Below, in pieces: positions 17,335 to 26,921 of a stretch of 64,000 nucleotides of DNA. The position numbers and the translations under genes were made by a program. Position 1 is the first letter of the stretch; every line of letters starts with the position of its first letter. The notes below the pieces were generated by a model. That model ran no database searches. It had not been told where the DNA came from and saw only the letters and a program-made list of their open reading frames with translations. Source of the DNA: WHSW01 sp963742205 (GTDB lineage Bacteria > Actinomycetota > Thermoleophilia > Solirubrobacterales > 70-9); the NCBI GenBank assembly GCA_963742205.1, contig CAVUKZ010000004.1, forward strand, positions 124,001 through 188,000. Reading direction: 5' to 3'.

Positions 17335-18417
17335 GTGCCCGAGCGCGAGCCGCTCAACGTCAGCGACTACGAGCAGCTCGCGGCCGAGCGGCTCGAGCCC
17401 GGTGTCCACGGCTATTTCGCCGGCGGCGCGGGCGACGAGCTGACCCTCCGCGAGAACGTCGCCGCCTTCAAGCGCTGGCGCCTGCGCCCGCGCGTGCTCG
17501 TCGACGTGGGCATCGTCAGCCCCGCGACGACGGTGCTCGGGCGCCCGGTGTCGATGCCGTTGCTCGTCGCCCCCGTGGCCTTCCAGCGGCTGGTCGATCC
17601 CGACGGCGAGGTGGCGATGGCGCGGGCCGCGGCCGCGGAAGGGACGGTGATGACGCTGTCGACGGCGGCGACGTCGCGCCCGGCGGAGATCGCCGCCGAG
17701 GTTCCGCCGGCGTCGCGCTGGTTTCAGCTCTACTGCTTCAGCGACCGGGGCGTGACCCGGGCGCTGGTGGACGAGGCCGTGGACTCGGGCTTCGAGGCGA
17801 TCGTGCTCACCGCCGACGCCCCGCGTGCCGGGCGGCGCGAGCGCGACCTGCGCACCGGCTTTGCCGTCCCCGCGGACGTCACGGTCCCGGCGGTGGCGGC
17901 GGCGGTGGGGGACGACCGGCCGTTCACGCCGAAGGACCTGTTCGACCTCGTCGACCCCACCCTGGACTGGGACGACCTCGCGAGCCTCGCGGCGGAGTGC
18001 TCGGTGCCGATCCTGCTCAAGGGGGTGCAGACGGCCGAGGACGCCACGCTCGCCGTCGAGCACGGGGCGGCGGGAGTGGTCGTCTCCAACCACGGTGGCC
18101 GGCAGCTCGACGGGGTGGCCGCCTCGCTCGACATCCTCCCCGAGGTGGTGGATGCGGTGGGCGAACGCTGCGAGGTGCTGATGGACGGGGGCGTGCGCCG
18201 GGGGACCGATGTCGCGGTCGCGCTGGCGCTCGGAGCGCGCGCGGTGCTCGCCGGGAGGGCGCCGCTCTGGGGACTGGCGGTCGGCGGCGAGGAGGGGGCG
18301 CGGCGGGTGCTCGAACTGCTGCGGGAGGAGATCGTGCTCGCGCTGGCCCTGCTCGGCTGCCCGACCCCGCACGCGGTGCGTCGGGAGCACGTATCCCCGG
18401 CCGTATATTCGGTCTAA
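17335..18417 (+). CDS. FMN-dependent alpha-hydroxyacid oxidase/dehydrogenase
   Basis: This 360-residue TIM-barrel enzyme of the glycolate/lactate oxidase family has YFAGGAGDELTLREN near the start, VAPVAFQRL, the STAATSRPAEI region, KGVQTAEDA and the catalytic-His segment VSNHGGRQLDGVAASLDILPE (His about residue 250), then DGGVRRGTDVAVALALGA. It probably oxidises a 2-hydroxyacid to the 2-oxoacid. The start GTG 17335 is used. The following APC permease ATG comes directly after its stop, so the two are almost certainly in one operon. Confidence 0.9.
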   Translation: MPEREPLNVSDYEQLAAERLEPGVHGYFAGGAGDELTLRENVAAFKRWRLRPRVLVDVGIVSPATTVLGRPVSMPLLVAPVAFQRLVDPDGEVAMARAAAAEGTVMTLSTAATSRPAEIAAEVPPASRWFQLYCFSDRGVTRALVDEAVDSGFEAIVLTADAPRAGRRERDLRTGFAVPADVTVPAVAAAVGDDRPFTPKDLFDLVDPTLDWDDLASLAAECSVPILLKGVQTAEDATLAVEHGAAGVVVSNHGGRQLDGVAASLDILPEVVDAVGERCEVLMDGGVRRGTDVAVALALGARAVLAGRAPLWGLAVGGEEGARRVLELLREEIVLALALLGCPTPHAVRREHVSPAVYSV

Positions 18418-20355
18418 ATGGCGGAACGACACCCTCGCGAGGCGGCCCTGCGCCGGGTCCACGGGCCCGGTGCCCTGTTCGCGGCCGCCTACGGCAACGT
18501 CGGCTCGTCCATCTACTACGCGCTCGGGCTGGTGGCGCTGTACGCGCTCGGACTCACCCCGATCACGTTCATGATCGCGGGGCTGATCTTCGCCTTCACC
18601 GCCGCCACGTACGTCGAGGCGACGGTGCTGTACCCGGAGGCGGGCGGCTCGGCGAGCTTTGCGCGCCACGCCTTCAACGAGCTCGCCTCCTTCCTCGCGG
18701 GCTGGGCGCAGATGCTCACCTACATCGTCACGGCGGCGATCTCGGCCTTCTTCGTGCCGCACTACCTCGCCGTGTTCTGGGAGCCGCTCAGTCACGGCCC
18801 GGCCGACGTCATCTTCGGGATCGGGCTGCTGATCTGCCTCGCGGCCCTCAACGTCAAGGGCACCGAGGAGTCGGCCCGCCTCAACCTGGTGCTCGCGCTG
18901 GCCGACCTCGCGACGCAGGCGGTGCTCGTGGTGATCGGCTGCGTGCTGGTCCTCGACCCGGAGCTGCTCGTCAACCAGGTTCACCTCGGGACCGCGCCGA
19001 CGACCGGCGACTTCCTGCTCGGGATCGCGGTCGGGATGGTCGCCTACACGGGGATCGAGACGATCTCGAACATGTCGGAGGAGGCGCGCGCTCCAAACCG
19101 CTCGATCCCGCGCGGGACCGCGGCCGTCGTGCTTGCGGTGGTCGGTATCTACGCCTTCCTGCCATCGATCGCGCTCTCGGCGATGCCGGTCACCCAGGAC
19201 GCCGCCGGGCACTTCACGACCGAGCTCGGGACCACCTTCGCCGACGACCCGGTGCTGGGGATCGTCGAGAACCTCGGCCTGTCGAGCGGGCTCACGGACG
19301 TCCTCCGCGTCTACGTCGGCGTGCTCGCCGGCGTGATCCTGCTGATCGCCACCAACGCCGCCCTGATCGGCCTCTCGCGGCTGACGTTCTCGATGGGCCA
19401 GCACCGCCAGCTGCCGGAGATCCTGCGCGCGATTCACCCGCGGTTCAAGACGCCGTACGTCGCGATCATCGTCTTCACCGCGATCGCGGCCCTCGTCATG
19501 GCTCCGGGCAAGACGGCCTTCCTGGGGACGATCTACGCCTTTGGCGCCACGCTCTCGTTCACGGTGGCGCACGTCTCGGTGATTCGCCTGCGGAAGCTGC
19601 GGCCGCTGTCGGAGCGCCCGCGCGGGAAGGGGGGTGAGCGGCCATGGCGGCCGCCCGGCAGCGTCAGGATCCGCGGTGTCGAGGTGCCGATGACCGCGGT
19701 GATCGGCGGCCTCGGGACCTTCGGCGCCTTCGTCGTCGCCATGGTGCTCGACCCGGTCGTGCTCGCCACGGGCGGCGGCTGGATGATCGCGGGAACCCTG
19801 CTCTACATCGCCTACCGGCGGTACAAGGGCCTGCCCCTGCGCGAGACGGTCCAGGTGGAGGCGCTGACCCCGCTCGGCGTGGAGGAGGTCGAGTACCGAA
19901 GCGTGCTCGTCGCCTTCGACGAGGACGACCCGTTCTCGGCCGAGACCGTCGTCACCGCGCGGGCCCTGGGCGCGCGCCGGCGCCGGGCGATTCACGTCGT
20001 GGCGCTGGTCCAGGTTCCGGCGAACCTCCCGCTGGACGCGGAGCTTCCCGAGCAGGAGGCAGCGGCGCGGACGAAGGTCGAACAGGCGAAGCTGATCTGC
20101 GGCCAGCGCGTCAGCGGCAGCATCGTCCACGTGCGGCTCGGCGGCTCCGGGCAGGCCATCGTGGACGAGGCGAAGGCGATCAACGCCGCCGCGATCGTGA
20201 TGCCGCTGCGCTATCGCGGCGGCGCGCCGCTGTACGGCAAGACCCTGCAGACGGTGCTCGCCAAGCGGCCCTGTCGGGTGATCGTGTCGGCGAACCCGAA
20301 GGAGTCGACGGATGGCCAGCCGACCATCCGCCGGATGGAGGTGGCCGCACGATGA
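18418..20355 (+). CDS. APC-superfamily permease fused to a universal stress (USP) domain, copy 1
   Basis: This 645-residue protein has about 12 membrane helices in the first 460 residues (YYALGLVALYALGLTPITF, the SFARHAFNELASFLAGW loop, LGIAVGMVAYTGIETISNMSEEA), then a cytoplasmic USP domain from about residue 490 (YRSVLVAFDED to RPCRVIVSANP). This architecture resembles actinobacterial permeases found beside TrkA/RCK genes and, more distantly, the c-di-AMP-controlled K+ importer KimA. K+ or amino-acid transport are both possible. The stop overlaps the small membrane protein ATG (ATGA). Confidence 0.88.
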   Translation: MAERHPREAALRRVHGPGALFAAAYGNVGSSIYYALGLVALYALGLTPITFMIAGLIFAFTAATYVEATVLYPEAGGSASFARHAFNELASFLAGWAQMLTYIVTAAISAFFVPHYLAVFWEPLSHGPADVIFGIGLLICLAALNVKGTEESARLNLVLALADLATQAVLVVIGCVLVLDPELLVNQVHLGTAPTTGDFLLGIAVGMVAYTGIETISNMSEEARAPNRSIPRGTAAVVLAVVGIYAFLPSIALSAMPVTQDAAGHFTTELGTTFADDPVLGIVENLGLSSGLTDVLRVYVGVLAGVILLIATNAALIGLSRLTFSMGQHRQLPEILRAIHPRFKTPYVAIIVFTAIAALVMAPGKTAFLGTIYAFGATLSFTVAHVSVIRLRKLRPLSERPRGKGGERPWRPPGSVRIRGVEVPMTAVIGGLGTFGAFVVAMVLDPVVLATGGGWMIAGTLLYIAYRRYKGLPLRETVQVEALTPLGVEEVEYRSVLVAFDEDDPFSAETVVTARALGARRRRAIHVVALVQVPANLPLDAELPEQEAAARTKVEQAKLICGQRVSGSIVHVRLGGSGQAIVDEAKAINAAAIVMPLRYRGGAPLYGKTLQTVLAKRPCRVIVSANPKESTDGQPTIRRMEVAAR

Positions 20356-20555
20356 GCAAGCCGCAGTCGGACGACGTCTACCGCGCGGTGACCCGGATCT
20401 TCGCGATCATCATCCTCGCGTTCGGGATCACGATCATCGTGGTCACCTTCGCGCACGGGGGCGGCCCGCTGTCGAGCGGGCTGTGGCTGGGGCTGGTCTT
20501 CGTCGGCCTAGGCGCGGGGCGCCTGTACCTCGCGTTACGCGGGAGCGAAGATTGA
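20352..20555 (+). CDS. Small two-helix membrane protein between two APC permeases
   Basis: This 67-residue protein has two predicted helices (about residues 14-34 and 42-60) and short basic ends. The ATG overlaps the upstream permease stop, and its own stop overlaps the TTG of the next permease, so all three are translationally coupled. No known family is recognised. Position suggests an accessory subunit of one or both permeases (inference). Confidence 0.7.
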   Translation: MSKPQSDDVYRAVTRIFAIIILAFGITIIVVTFAHGGGPLSSGLWLGLVFVGLGAGRLYLALRGSED

Positions 20556-22589
20556 TCGATCCGTTCCGGCGCGGGGGCGACCGCTCGCCGATCACCCGCC
20601 GCTGGCTCGGGGTGCCGCTGCTGTTCGCGGTCGCCTACTCGGCGGTCGGCTTCTCCCTCTACTTCGCCCTCGGCCTCGTCGCCGACCGAGGCCTCGGGAT
20701 GACGCCGCTGATCTTCCTCGGCGTCGGGATCGTGTTCGTGCTCAACACGCTGACCTATGTCGAGGCCGAGGCGATGGTCCCGGAGCGCGGCGGCTCGGCG
20801 ACCTTCGCCCGCCACGCCTTCCGCAACGAGCTGGTGAGCTTCATCGCCGGCTGGGCGATCCTGATCGATTACGTGATCGTGATCGCGCTGGCGGCGCTGT
20901 CGGTGCCGCACTACCTGACGCCGATCTGGTCCGGATTCACCGACACGGCGGGGGAGATCGTCACCGGCGGACTGGTGATCGCGGGGACCGCGGTCCTCAC
21001 CACGACGGGCTTTACCGGGGCCGGGCGGCCGCGCCTGTTGACGGTGATCGCGCTCGCCGGGGTCACGCTGCTGATCGCGGTGATCGTGGTGGGCCTGTTC
21101 ACGGTGTTCGACGTCTCGGCGATCACCGATCAGCTCGACCCGTTCACCAGCCCGTCGCTCGAGGACGTCATCTACGCGGGCGTGATCGCCACGGTGGCCT
21201 TCGCGGGAATCGAGGCGGCGGCGAACCTCGCCCCCGACATCGAGACGGAGGCCGTGGGCCTGCGCAAGCTCGTCGTGGTCGCGGCGACCCTGGTGCCGGT
21301 GATCTACTTCGGCGTCTCGGTGATCGCGCTGATGGCGGTTCCGGTGGTGCCGACGCCCAACGGCCCGGAGACCGCGCTGGGGAGCACCTACTTAGAGAAC
21401 CCCGTGCTCGGGGTGGTGCAGAGCTTCCACCCGGCGTGGGTGTCGGACGTGATGGAGGTCGCCGTGGTGGCGATCGTTCCCGTGGCGCTGATCTGGGCCG
21501 CGAACACGGCGATGCTGGGCCTCTCGCGCCACGCCTACGTGCTCGCGACCAATCGCCAGATCCCAAGCTGGCTGGGGAAGCTCAACCGGCGCTTTCGGAC
21601 CACCCACGTGACGATCGCGATCGCGGCGGTGTTCGCGTTCGGCCTCATCGTCCCAACCGACATCAACCTGCTCGCGGGCCTGTTCGCGTTCGGGGCGACG
21701 ATCGCGTTCACGATCGCGCACCTGTCGGTGATCAAGCTGCGCATCGACCAGCCCGACGCCCCGCGCCCCTTCCGGGTCCCCTTCGACGTCACGATCCGCG
21801 GCGCCCGGATCCCGCTGCCGACCCTGATCGCGGCGGTGCTGACCGCGCTCGCGTGGTTGAGCGTGATCCTCTTTCACGATTCGGCGCGCTGGGTCGGCGC
21901 CGGCTGGATGATCTTCGGCCTCGTCAGCTACGCGATCTATCGCAAGGGGATCGAGGGCACGACCCTGACCGAGCGGGTCGAGGTCCCGGCGGAGGCGCTG
22001 GTGAAGCACGTCCAGGAGGGCGAGTACGGCGACATCCTGGTCCCGGTCTTCGGCACCAAGCTCGACGACGACATCGTCGGGACCGCGGGTCGGCTCGCCG
22101 ACGCCGCCGAGACGCCCGGCGACACGGCGCCGAAGATCGAGGTGATCTACGTCGTCGACGTGCCGCTGACCGTGCCGCTCGACTCGCCGCCGCCCGCCGA
22201 CCGCGCCGAGCAGGCAAACCGGGCCCTGGCGCGGGCCAAGGAGGTCGGGGAGGAGTACGACACGGTCGAGGTCCTCCTGTCGGTCGTCCGCGCCCGCTCG
22301 GTCGGCTCGGGGATCGTGGAGGCGGCGCGCGACTCGCGGCGTGGAGATGATCGTGATGGGCGCCGAGCCGCCGAGCCGGATCAAGGGCGGCGCGGTGCTC
22401 GGCGGGATCGGGGGATCGCGGCCCGCGGAGATCGGACCGGTGACCGAGTACGTGCTGCGCCGGGCCCCGTGCCGGGTTGTGGTGACGGCTCCGAGGAGCG
22501 ACGGCTCCCAGCGCGCACCCGCGGGTTCTCCGGAGGTCTCCGCCGACGAGGCCATCGGGCACGAGGGCTCGCTTCCGACGCGCGAATAG
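20552..22589 (+). CDS. APC-superfamily permease fused to a USP domain, copy 2, one-base frame break
   Basis: This paralogue of the upstream permease shares LLFAVAYSAVGFSLYFALGL, YVEAEAMVPERGGSATFARHAF, FAGIEAAANLAPDIE and a USP-like C-terminal domain from about residue 490. The literal frame goes out of phase near 22335 (RDSRRGDDR). Dropping one base gives RGVEMIVMGAEPPSRIKGG and YVLRRAPCRVVVTAPRS, the canonical USP C-terminus, ending at 22589 with 678 residues. Start TTG 20552 overlaps the small membrane gene (TTGA). The SRIKGG stretch matches the Gly-rich nucleotide loop of ATP-binding USPs. Confidence 0.85.
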
Positions 22590-22619
22590 CCGCCGCGCCG
22601 GGCGCGTAAGATCCCGCCC

Positions 22620-23099
22620 ATGTTCGTCCTCATCGTCGGGGCTGGCCGGGTCGGGTCCTCACTCGCCCGCAGGATGATGGCCGAGGGTCACGAGGTTTCG
22701 TGCCTCGATGAGGACCCCGAGTCGCATGCGCGGCTCGAGATCGGCCTCGACAAGCCGTGGGAGGACCTGGGCGGGCATTTCACCGTGGGCACCGCGCTCG
22801 AGGTCGAGGCGCTGACAGCGGCGGGGATCGAGCGGGCCGATGTGTTCGTCGCCTCGACCGACGGCGACAACACCAACATCGTCATCGCCCAGATGGCCAA
22901 GCGGCGGTTCGGGGTGCCGAAGGTGATCGCCCGGATCCTCGACCCGTACCGAGCGAAGTGGTACGCCGACCAGGGGCTGGACACGATCTGCCCGACCAAG
23001 GTGGCGATCGAGATGCTCGAGCGCGAGATCCTCGAGTCGACCGACGGGACGGAGCGGCCGGCGGTCGGCGCGGTCGACCACGAGGACGCGGACATCTAG
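22620..23099 (+). CDS. TrkA-N (RCK) protein, single NAD-binding domain
   Basis: This 159-residue protein consists of one RCK_N Rossmann domain: FVLIVGAGRVGSSLARRM at the N-terminus, FTVGTALEVEAL, ADVFVASTDGDNTNIVIAQMAK and VPKVIARILDPYRA. Such proteins are the cytoplasmic, nucleotide-gated subunits of K+ transport systems (TrkA/CeoB type). It lacks a full RCK_C domain, unlike its neighbour, so the pair may form a hetero-oligomer. It directly follows the two APC-USP permeases. Confidence 0.9.
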   Translation: MFVLIVGAGRVGSSLARRMMAEGHEVSCLDEDPESHARLEIGLDKPWEDLGGHFTVGTALEVEALTAAGIERADVFVASTDGDNTNIVIAQMAKRRFGVPKVIARILDPYRAKWYADQGLDTICPTKVAIEMLEREILESTDGTERPAVGAVDHEDADI

Positions 23100-23107
23100 G
23101 CCGAGCG

Positions 23108-23794
23108 GTGGCGGAGCGGCAGTACATCATCATCGTCGGCGCCGGCAAGGTGGGCTGGAACCTCGCCCGAGAGCTGATCGAGAAGGACAACGAGATCACC
23201 GTGATCGAGTCGAACCGGGAGCGGTACCTCACGGTCGAGCAGGAGCTCGAGCACAACATCCAGTACGGCGATGCGTCCGAGCTCTGGGTGCTCGAGCGGG
23301 CCGGGATCTCGCGGGCCGACATGGTGATCGCCGTCACCGGCGACGACGAGGACAACATGCTCATCTGCCAGGTGGCGAAGGAGAAGTACCTCGTCGACCG
23401 GATCATCGCCCGGGTCAACAACCCCCGCAACCGCGAGACCTTCGACCTCCTCGGGATCAAGCCGGTGGTCTCCGCGACCGACCTGATCCTGCGCCTGATC
23501 GAGCACGAGGTGCCCGAGTACGGCCTCGTCCACCTGCTGGACCTGCCCGAGCAACGGCTGGAGATCATCGAGATGGAGCTGCCCGGGGACTCGAAGGCGG
23601 CCGGGCATCGGGTCGGCGACCTCGCGATGCCCGAGGGGAGCCTGTTGATCTCGGTGCTGCGCGAGGGCACGGGATTCGTCCCCAACGCCGAGACCGTCTT
23701 GCAGGCCGGCGACGAGATCCTCGCGGTCCTCGACCCACGGGTCGAGGAGGATCTCACCGCCTACTTCGGCCCCGACGGTTCCGGCCCGGAATGA
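23108..23794 (+). CDS. TrkA-type (RCK_N + RCK_C) K+ transport regulator
   Basis: This 228-residue protein has an RCK_N Rossmann domain (YIIIVGAGKVGWNLARELIEK, NIQYGDASELWVLERAGI, VIAVTGDDEDNMLICQVAK) and an RCK_C domain from about residue 140 (LEIIEMELPGDSKAAG, GSLLISVLREG, GDEILAVLDP). It follows the single-domain RCK gene by 8 nt, as in mycobacterial ceoB-ceoC pairs. I chose GTG 23108, which places the Rossmann strand at the N-terminus. No Trk/Ktr membrane subunit is present in the window; the APC permeases are the only candidate partners. Confidence 0.9.
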   Translation: MAERQYIIIVGAGKVGWNLARELIEKDNEITVIESNRERYLTVEQELEHNIQYGDASELWVLERAGISRADMVIAVTGDDEDNMLICQVAKEKYLVDRIIARVNNPRNRETFDLLGIKPVVSATDLILRLIEHEVPEYGLVHLLDLPEQRLEIIEMELPGDSKAAGHRVGDLAMPEGSLLISVLREGTGFVPNAETVLQAGDEILAVLDPRVEEDLTAYFGPDGSGPE

Positions 23795-23811
23795 GCGGGT
23801 AGGCGCCGGTC

Positions 23812-25047
23812 GTGGCCGACCGGAGCGTCGATTTCCTGATCGTCGGCGGCGGCCTCGCCGCCGCCTACTGCGCGTCGGAGCTGCGCAAGCTGGGCGCCGA
23901 GGGCTCGGTGCTGCTCGCCGGCCGCGAGCCCGAGCCGCCGTACGAGCGCCCGCCGCTGTCGAAGGAGTACCTGCGCGGCGAGGCGGCCCGCGAGGACGCG
24001 TACGTGAACCCGATCGATTGGTACGAGGAGAACGCGGTGGAGCTGCGCTCGCGCACGAACGTGATGGCGCTCGACCCGCAGGCGCGAACGGCGAAGCTCC
24101 AGGGCGGGGAGGAGGTCGGGTTCGACAAGGCGCTGATCGCCACCGGCGCGAACGTCAACATCCTGCGACTCGAGGGCGCCGAGCTGGAGGGCATCCACTA
24201 CCTGCGCGCGTTCGGGAACTCCGACGCGATCCGCGAACAGGCGCGCGATGCCGGGCGCGTGGTGGTGATCGGCGGCAGCTACATCGGCTGCGAGGTGGCG
24301 GCCTCGCTGCGGGCCAAGGGGACCGAGGTGAGCATGCTGATGCTCGAGCAGGTGACCCTCTCGCGGACCTTCGGGGACGAGGTCGGGCAGTGGTTCCAAG
24401 ACGTGCTCACCGACCACGGGATCGAGATCTTCGGCGACGAGGAACTGGAGGCGTTCGAGGGCGACGGCGACGTGAGCGCCGTCGTCACCAAGGGCGGGCG
24501 CACGGTCGAGGGCGACATGGTCGTGGTTGGCGCCGGCGTGCGGCCCGACATCATCCTCGCTGAGCGGGCCGGGCTGGCGGTCGACGACGGGATCACCTGC
24601 GACGCGAAGCTCGAGACGTCGGCGCCCGGGATCTTCGCCGCCGGCGATGTCTGCTCGTACGACAGCGAGATCCACGGCCGGCGTGTGCGGGTCGAGCACT
24701 GGGACGTTGCCCTCCAGCAGGGGCGCCACGCCGCGAAGGCGATGCTCGGCTCGGCCGACGCCTACCGCGAGGTCCCCTACTTCTTCAGCGACCTGGCCGA
24801 CTGGGCGTCGCTGGAATACGTCGGCCCGGCGGAGGATTGGGACGAGGTCGTGATCCGCGGCGACTTCGACGGGGGTGCGTTCAGCGCCTGGTATCTGAAG
24901 GGCGGCAGGGTCCAGGGCGCGCTCTCGGTGGAACGCTCGGAGGACCTCGTGCACGCCCGCACGCTGATCGAGACCGGGGCCGACATCACGGCGCACAGAG
25001 ACGCTCTCGCAGACGTCGATTCAGAGCTCGAATCGGTCGGGCGCTAG
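23812..25047 (+). CDS. FAD-dependent pyridine nucleotide-disulfide oxidoreductase (ferredoxin reductase/AIF-like)
   Basis: This 411-residue flavoprotein has an N-terminal FAD-binding FLIVGGGLAAAYCASEL, the FAD-contact ERPPLSKEYLRGE, an NAD(P)H-binding Rossmann motif VVVIGGSYIGCEVAASL (about residues 154-170) and the second FAD motif PGIFAAGDVCSYD. The C-terminal 90 residues resemble the reductase-C domain of Rieske ferredoxin reductases and AIF. It lacks a CxxC redox disulfide. The electron acceptor is unknown. GTG 23812 lies 17 nt after the TrkA gene. Confidence 0.85.
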   Translation: MADRSVDFLIVGGGLAAAYCASELRKLGAEGSVLLAGREPEPPYERPPLSKEYLRGEAAREDAYVNPIDWYEENAVELRSRTNVMALDPQARTAKLQGGEEVGFDKALIATGANVNILRLEGAELEGIHYLRAFGNSDAIREQARDAGRVVVIGGSYIGCEVAASLRAKGTEVSMLMLEQVTLSRTFGDEVGQWFQDVLTDHGIEIFGDEELEAFEGDGDVSAVVTKGGRTVEGDMVVVGAGVRPDIILAERAGLAVDDGITCDAKLETSAPGIFAAGDVCSYDSEIHGRRVRVEHWDVALQQGRHAAKAMLGSADAYREVPYFFSDLADWASLEYVGPAEDWDEVVIRGDFDGGAFSAWYLKGGRVQGALSVERSEDLVHARTLIETGADITAHRDALADVDSELESVGR

Positions 25048-25088
25048 GCCTCGCAGGCGGTAACGTGTGGCTGGCTAACAGCCCGCGA

Positions 25089-25159
25089 TGCGCCCTGGTG
25101 TAACGGCAGCACGCCTCGCTCTGGACGAGGTAGTTGGGGTTCGAATCCCTGGGGCGCAG
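25089..25159 (+). tRNA. tRNA-Gln (CUG anticodon)
   Basis: A cloverleaf can be folded directly: acceptor arms TGCGCCC and GGGCGCA with a U1-A72 pair typical of tRNA-Gln, anticodon stem CCTCG/CGAGG around loop CTCTGGA (anticodon CTG) and a T-arm with loop TTCGAAT. The T-stem has two outer wobble pairs. The 3' CCA is not encoded. It stands alone between the FAD oxidoreductase gene and a 297-bp gap. Confidence 0.93.
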
Positions 25160-25456
25160 CTCTCATCAGTGGCCAATCGCGCGTGAGCGGCGATCGCCCC
25201 AACCGTCGCGCGGGCGCTGTCAACGCGCGATCGGCCCGCGCGGGCCGCGACAACCCACGCTTTGCGCTCGGCTGCGTCGCGAGCGCGCGTCCCCCGCGGG
25301 GCCGAATCGACGCTCGTCGGCCCACGGGGCGCTGTGGCGGGTCGGCGAGGGACGGCTGCCGGCGCGTTGACTCATGCTTCCGCGTAATGAAAACGCCCGC
25401 CCAGGGGTAGTTATCCCTGCAAGTGGCCATGACCCCTTTGTTACTTTGGGCACACC
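25160..25456 (+). other. 297-bp gene-free stretch after tRNA-Gln
   Basis: No convincing gene is seen. The stretch holds a perfect 16-nt GC palindrome CGGCCCGCGCGGGCCG (25232-25247) and a small inverted repeat CAGGG-N7-CCCTG (about 25402-25419). No clear -35/-10 pair for the following gene could be assigned. Confidence 0.5.
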
Positions 25457-26242
25457 ATGGACGTCTACCAGCGTAGGCGCCTCGTCGCGCTGAGCGCGCT
25501 CGCGGTCGTCTTCATCGTCGTGGTGCTGCTGATCAAGAGCTGCGGCGGAAGCGACGACGAGACCCCCGTGACCCCGCTCGGTGCCAGCGGCGCAGCGGGC
25601 ACGAGCACGATCACGCAGGCCGATTACATCAGCCAGGGCGACGCGATCTGCCTCGACTCCAACACGGCGCTCGCGAACGTCGACCAGACCGACCCCACCC
25701 AGGCGGCCAAGGACGAGGCCGACGTGGTGAGCGGCGAGCTGCAGCAGCTGCAGTCGTTGCCGCAGCCCGACGACGGGACGACGAAGCTCGGCAACTACCT
25801 GAACGCGCTCGAGAAGCAGGCCGCGGCCTATCAGGATCGCGCCACCGCGGTGGAGCGCGGCGACGACGCGACGGCGAGCGAGCTCGAGTCGACGATCGAA
25901 AAGGCCGGCAACGAGGCCGCCAACTCGGCGGAGAACTTCGGCTTCAAGGCCTGCGGCAACCCCGACAAGACGGGCTCCACCTCGAGCACCGGCGCCTCCG
26001 GCGATACCTCCTCCACCGACAGCGGCGGGTCCGAGGCGACCACGACGCCGACCGACACGGGCGGCACGGTCACCCCCGCGACGACGACGCCCATCCCGAC
26101 GACGCCGACGACCACGGTCCCGGCGACCCCGACGCCCGCCCCGACCGACACCGGCGGTGGCGGCGCGGCTCCCGCGCCGCCGACCGACACCGGTGGTGGC
26201 ACCGGTACCGGCGGCACCGACAGCGGCGGCGTCAGCCCATAG
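25457..26242 (+). CDS. Membrane-anchored secreted protein with Thr/Pro/Gly-rich tail
   Basis: The 261-residue product has one N-terminal membrane anchor (about residues 9-28, ALSALAVVFIVVVLL, followed by CGG), so it is either a type II anchor or a lipoprotein. The middle (about residues 55-175) is helical and acidic with two cysteines (AICLDSN, FKACGNP) that could form a disulfide. The last 85 residues are a Thr/Pro/Gly/Ser-rich linker typical of cell-wall-exposed actinobacterial proteins. Family not recognised. It is followed 18 nt later by the cupin-TPR gene. Confidence 0.7.
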   Translation: MDVYQRRRLVALSALAVVFIVVVLLIKSCGGSDDETPVTPLGASGAAGTSTITQADYISQGDAICLDSNTALANVDQTDPTQAAKDEADVVSGELQQLQSLPQPDDGTTKLGNYLNALEKQAAAYQDRATAVERGDDATASELESTIEKAGNEAANSAENFGFKACGNPDKTGSTSSTGASGDTSSTDSGGSEATTTPTDTGGTVTPATTTPIPTTPTTTVPATPTPAPTDTGGGGAAPAPPTDTGGGTGTGGTDSGGVSP

Positions 26243-26260
26243 CGACCCGCGGGAGACTCG

Positions 26261-26899
26261 ATGAGCGATTACGCAGTCGCCCGACTGGAGGACATCGACG
26301 AGATCAGCGACGGCCGCGAGCCCTGGCGCCCGATCCGCCACCACTTTGGCATCACGTCGTTCGGAATCAACGCCTGGACGGGTCGGGAGGCGGGGGACAG
26401 GATCATCAACGAGCACGACGAGGAGGGGGAGGACGAGGAGCTCTACTTCGTCCAGAGCGGCCGAGCCAGGTTCGAGCTCGACGGCGAATCCGTCGACGCG
26501 CCGGCCGGCACGTTCGTCTTCGCTCGTCCGGGCGTGAAGCGGACAGCGTTCGCCGAGGAGGCGGGGACGACGATTCTCGCGCTGGGCGGCACGCCGGGGA
26601 AGGTGTATACGCCGACCGGCTGGGAGCTCTGGGCGCCGATCGGGCGGCTCTACAACGAAGGGCGCTACGACGAGGCGGCCGACCAGGCTCGTGAGGTGGT
26701 CGCCGCGAACCCGCAGTACCCCGCGCTGCTCTACAACGTCGCCTGCGCGGAGAGCCTCGCCGGGCGTAAGGCCGAGGCGATCGAGCACCTGCGGCTCGCG
26801 CTCGAAGCGTCGGACGGCGTCCGTCCCTATCTGGAGAAGGACACGGACCTCGACCCGTTGCGCGAGGAGCCGGAGTTCCAGGCCCTCCTCGCCGACTGA
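26261..26899 (+). CDS. Cupin domain protein with C-terminal TPR region
   Basis: The first 115 residues form a cupin barrel (INEHDEEGEDEELYFVQSGRA, DAPAGTFVFARPGVKR), with a His/Glu metal-binding pattern in motif 1. Residues about 130-212 are a TPR-like helical unit (LYNEGRYDEAADQAREVVAANPQYPALLYNVAC). A cupin fused to a TPR suggests a binding or scaffolding role rather than a classical dioxygenase. No partner is evident. It is convergent with the ABC exporter operon. Confidence 0.75.
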   Translation: MSDYAVARLEDIDEISDGREPWRPIRHHFGITSFGINAWTGREAGDRIINEHDEEGEDEELYFVQSGRARFELDGESVDAPAGTFVFARPGVKRTAFAEEAGTTILALGGTPGKVYTPTGWELWAPIGRLYNEGRYDEAADQAREVVAANPQYPALLYNVACAESLAGRKAEAIEHLRLALEASDGVRPYLEKDTDLDPLREEPEFQALLAD

Positions 26900-26921
26900 G
26901 GCGTCGAGCGGAGCGTCGCCC

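Noticed and set aside
17092..20130. A long open frame on the minus strand (about 1000 codons) opposite the FMN oxidase and the first APC permease
   Set aside because: It has low-complexity Arg/Gly/Asp/His composition without any domain, and lies exactly opposite two well-recognised genes; it is a shadow of GC-rich third positions.
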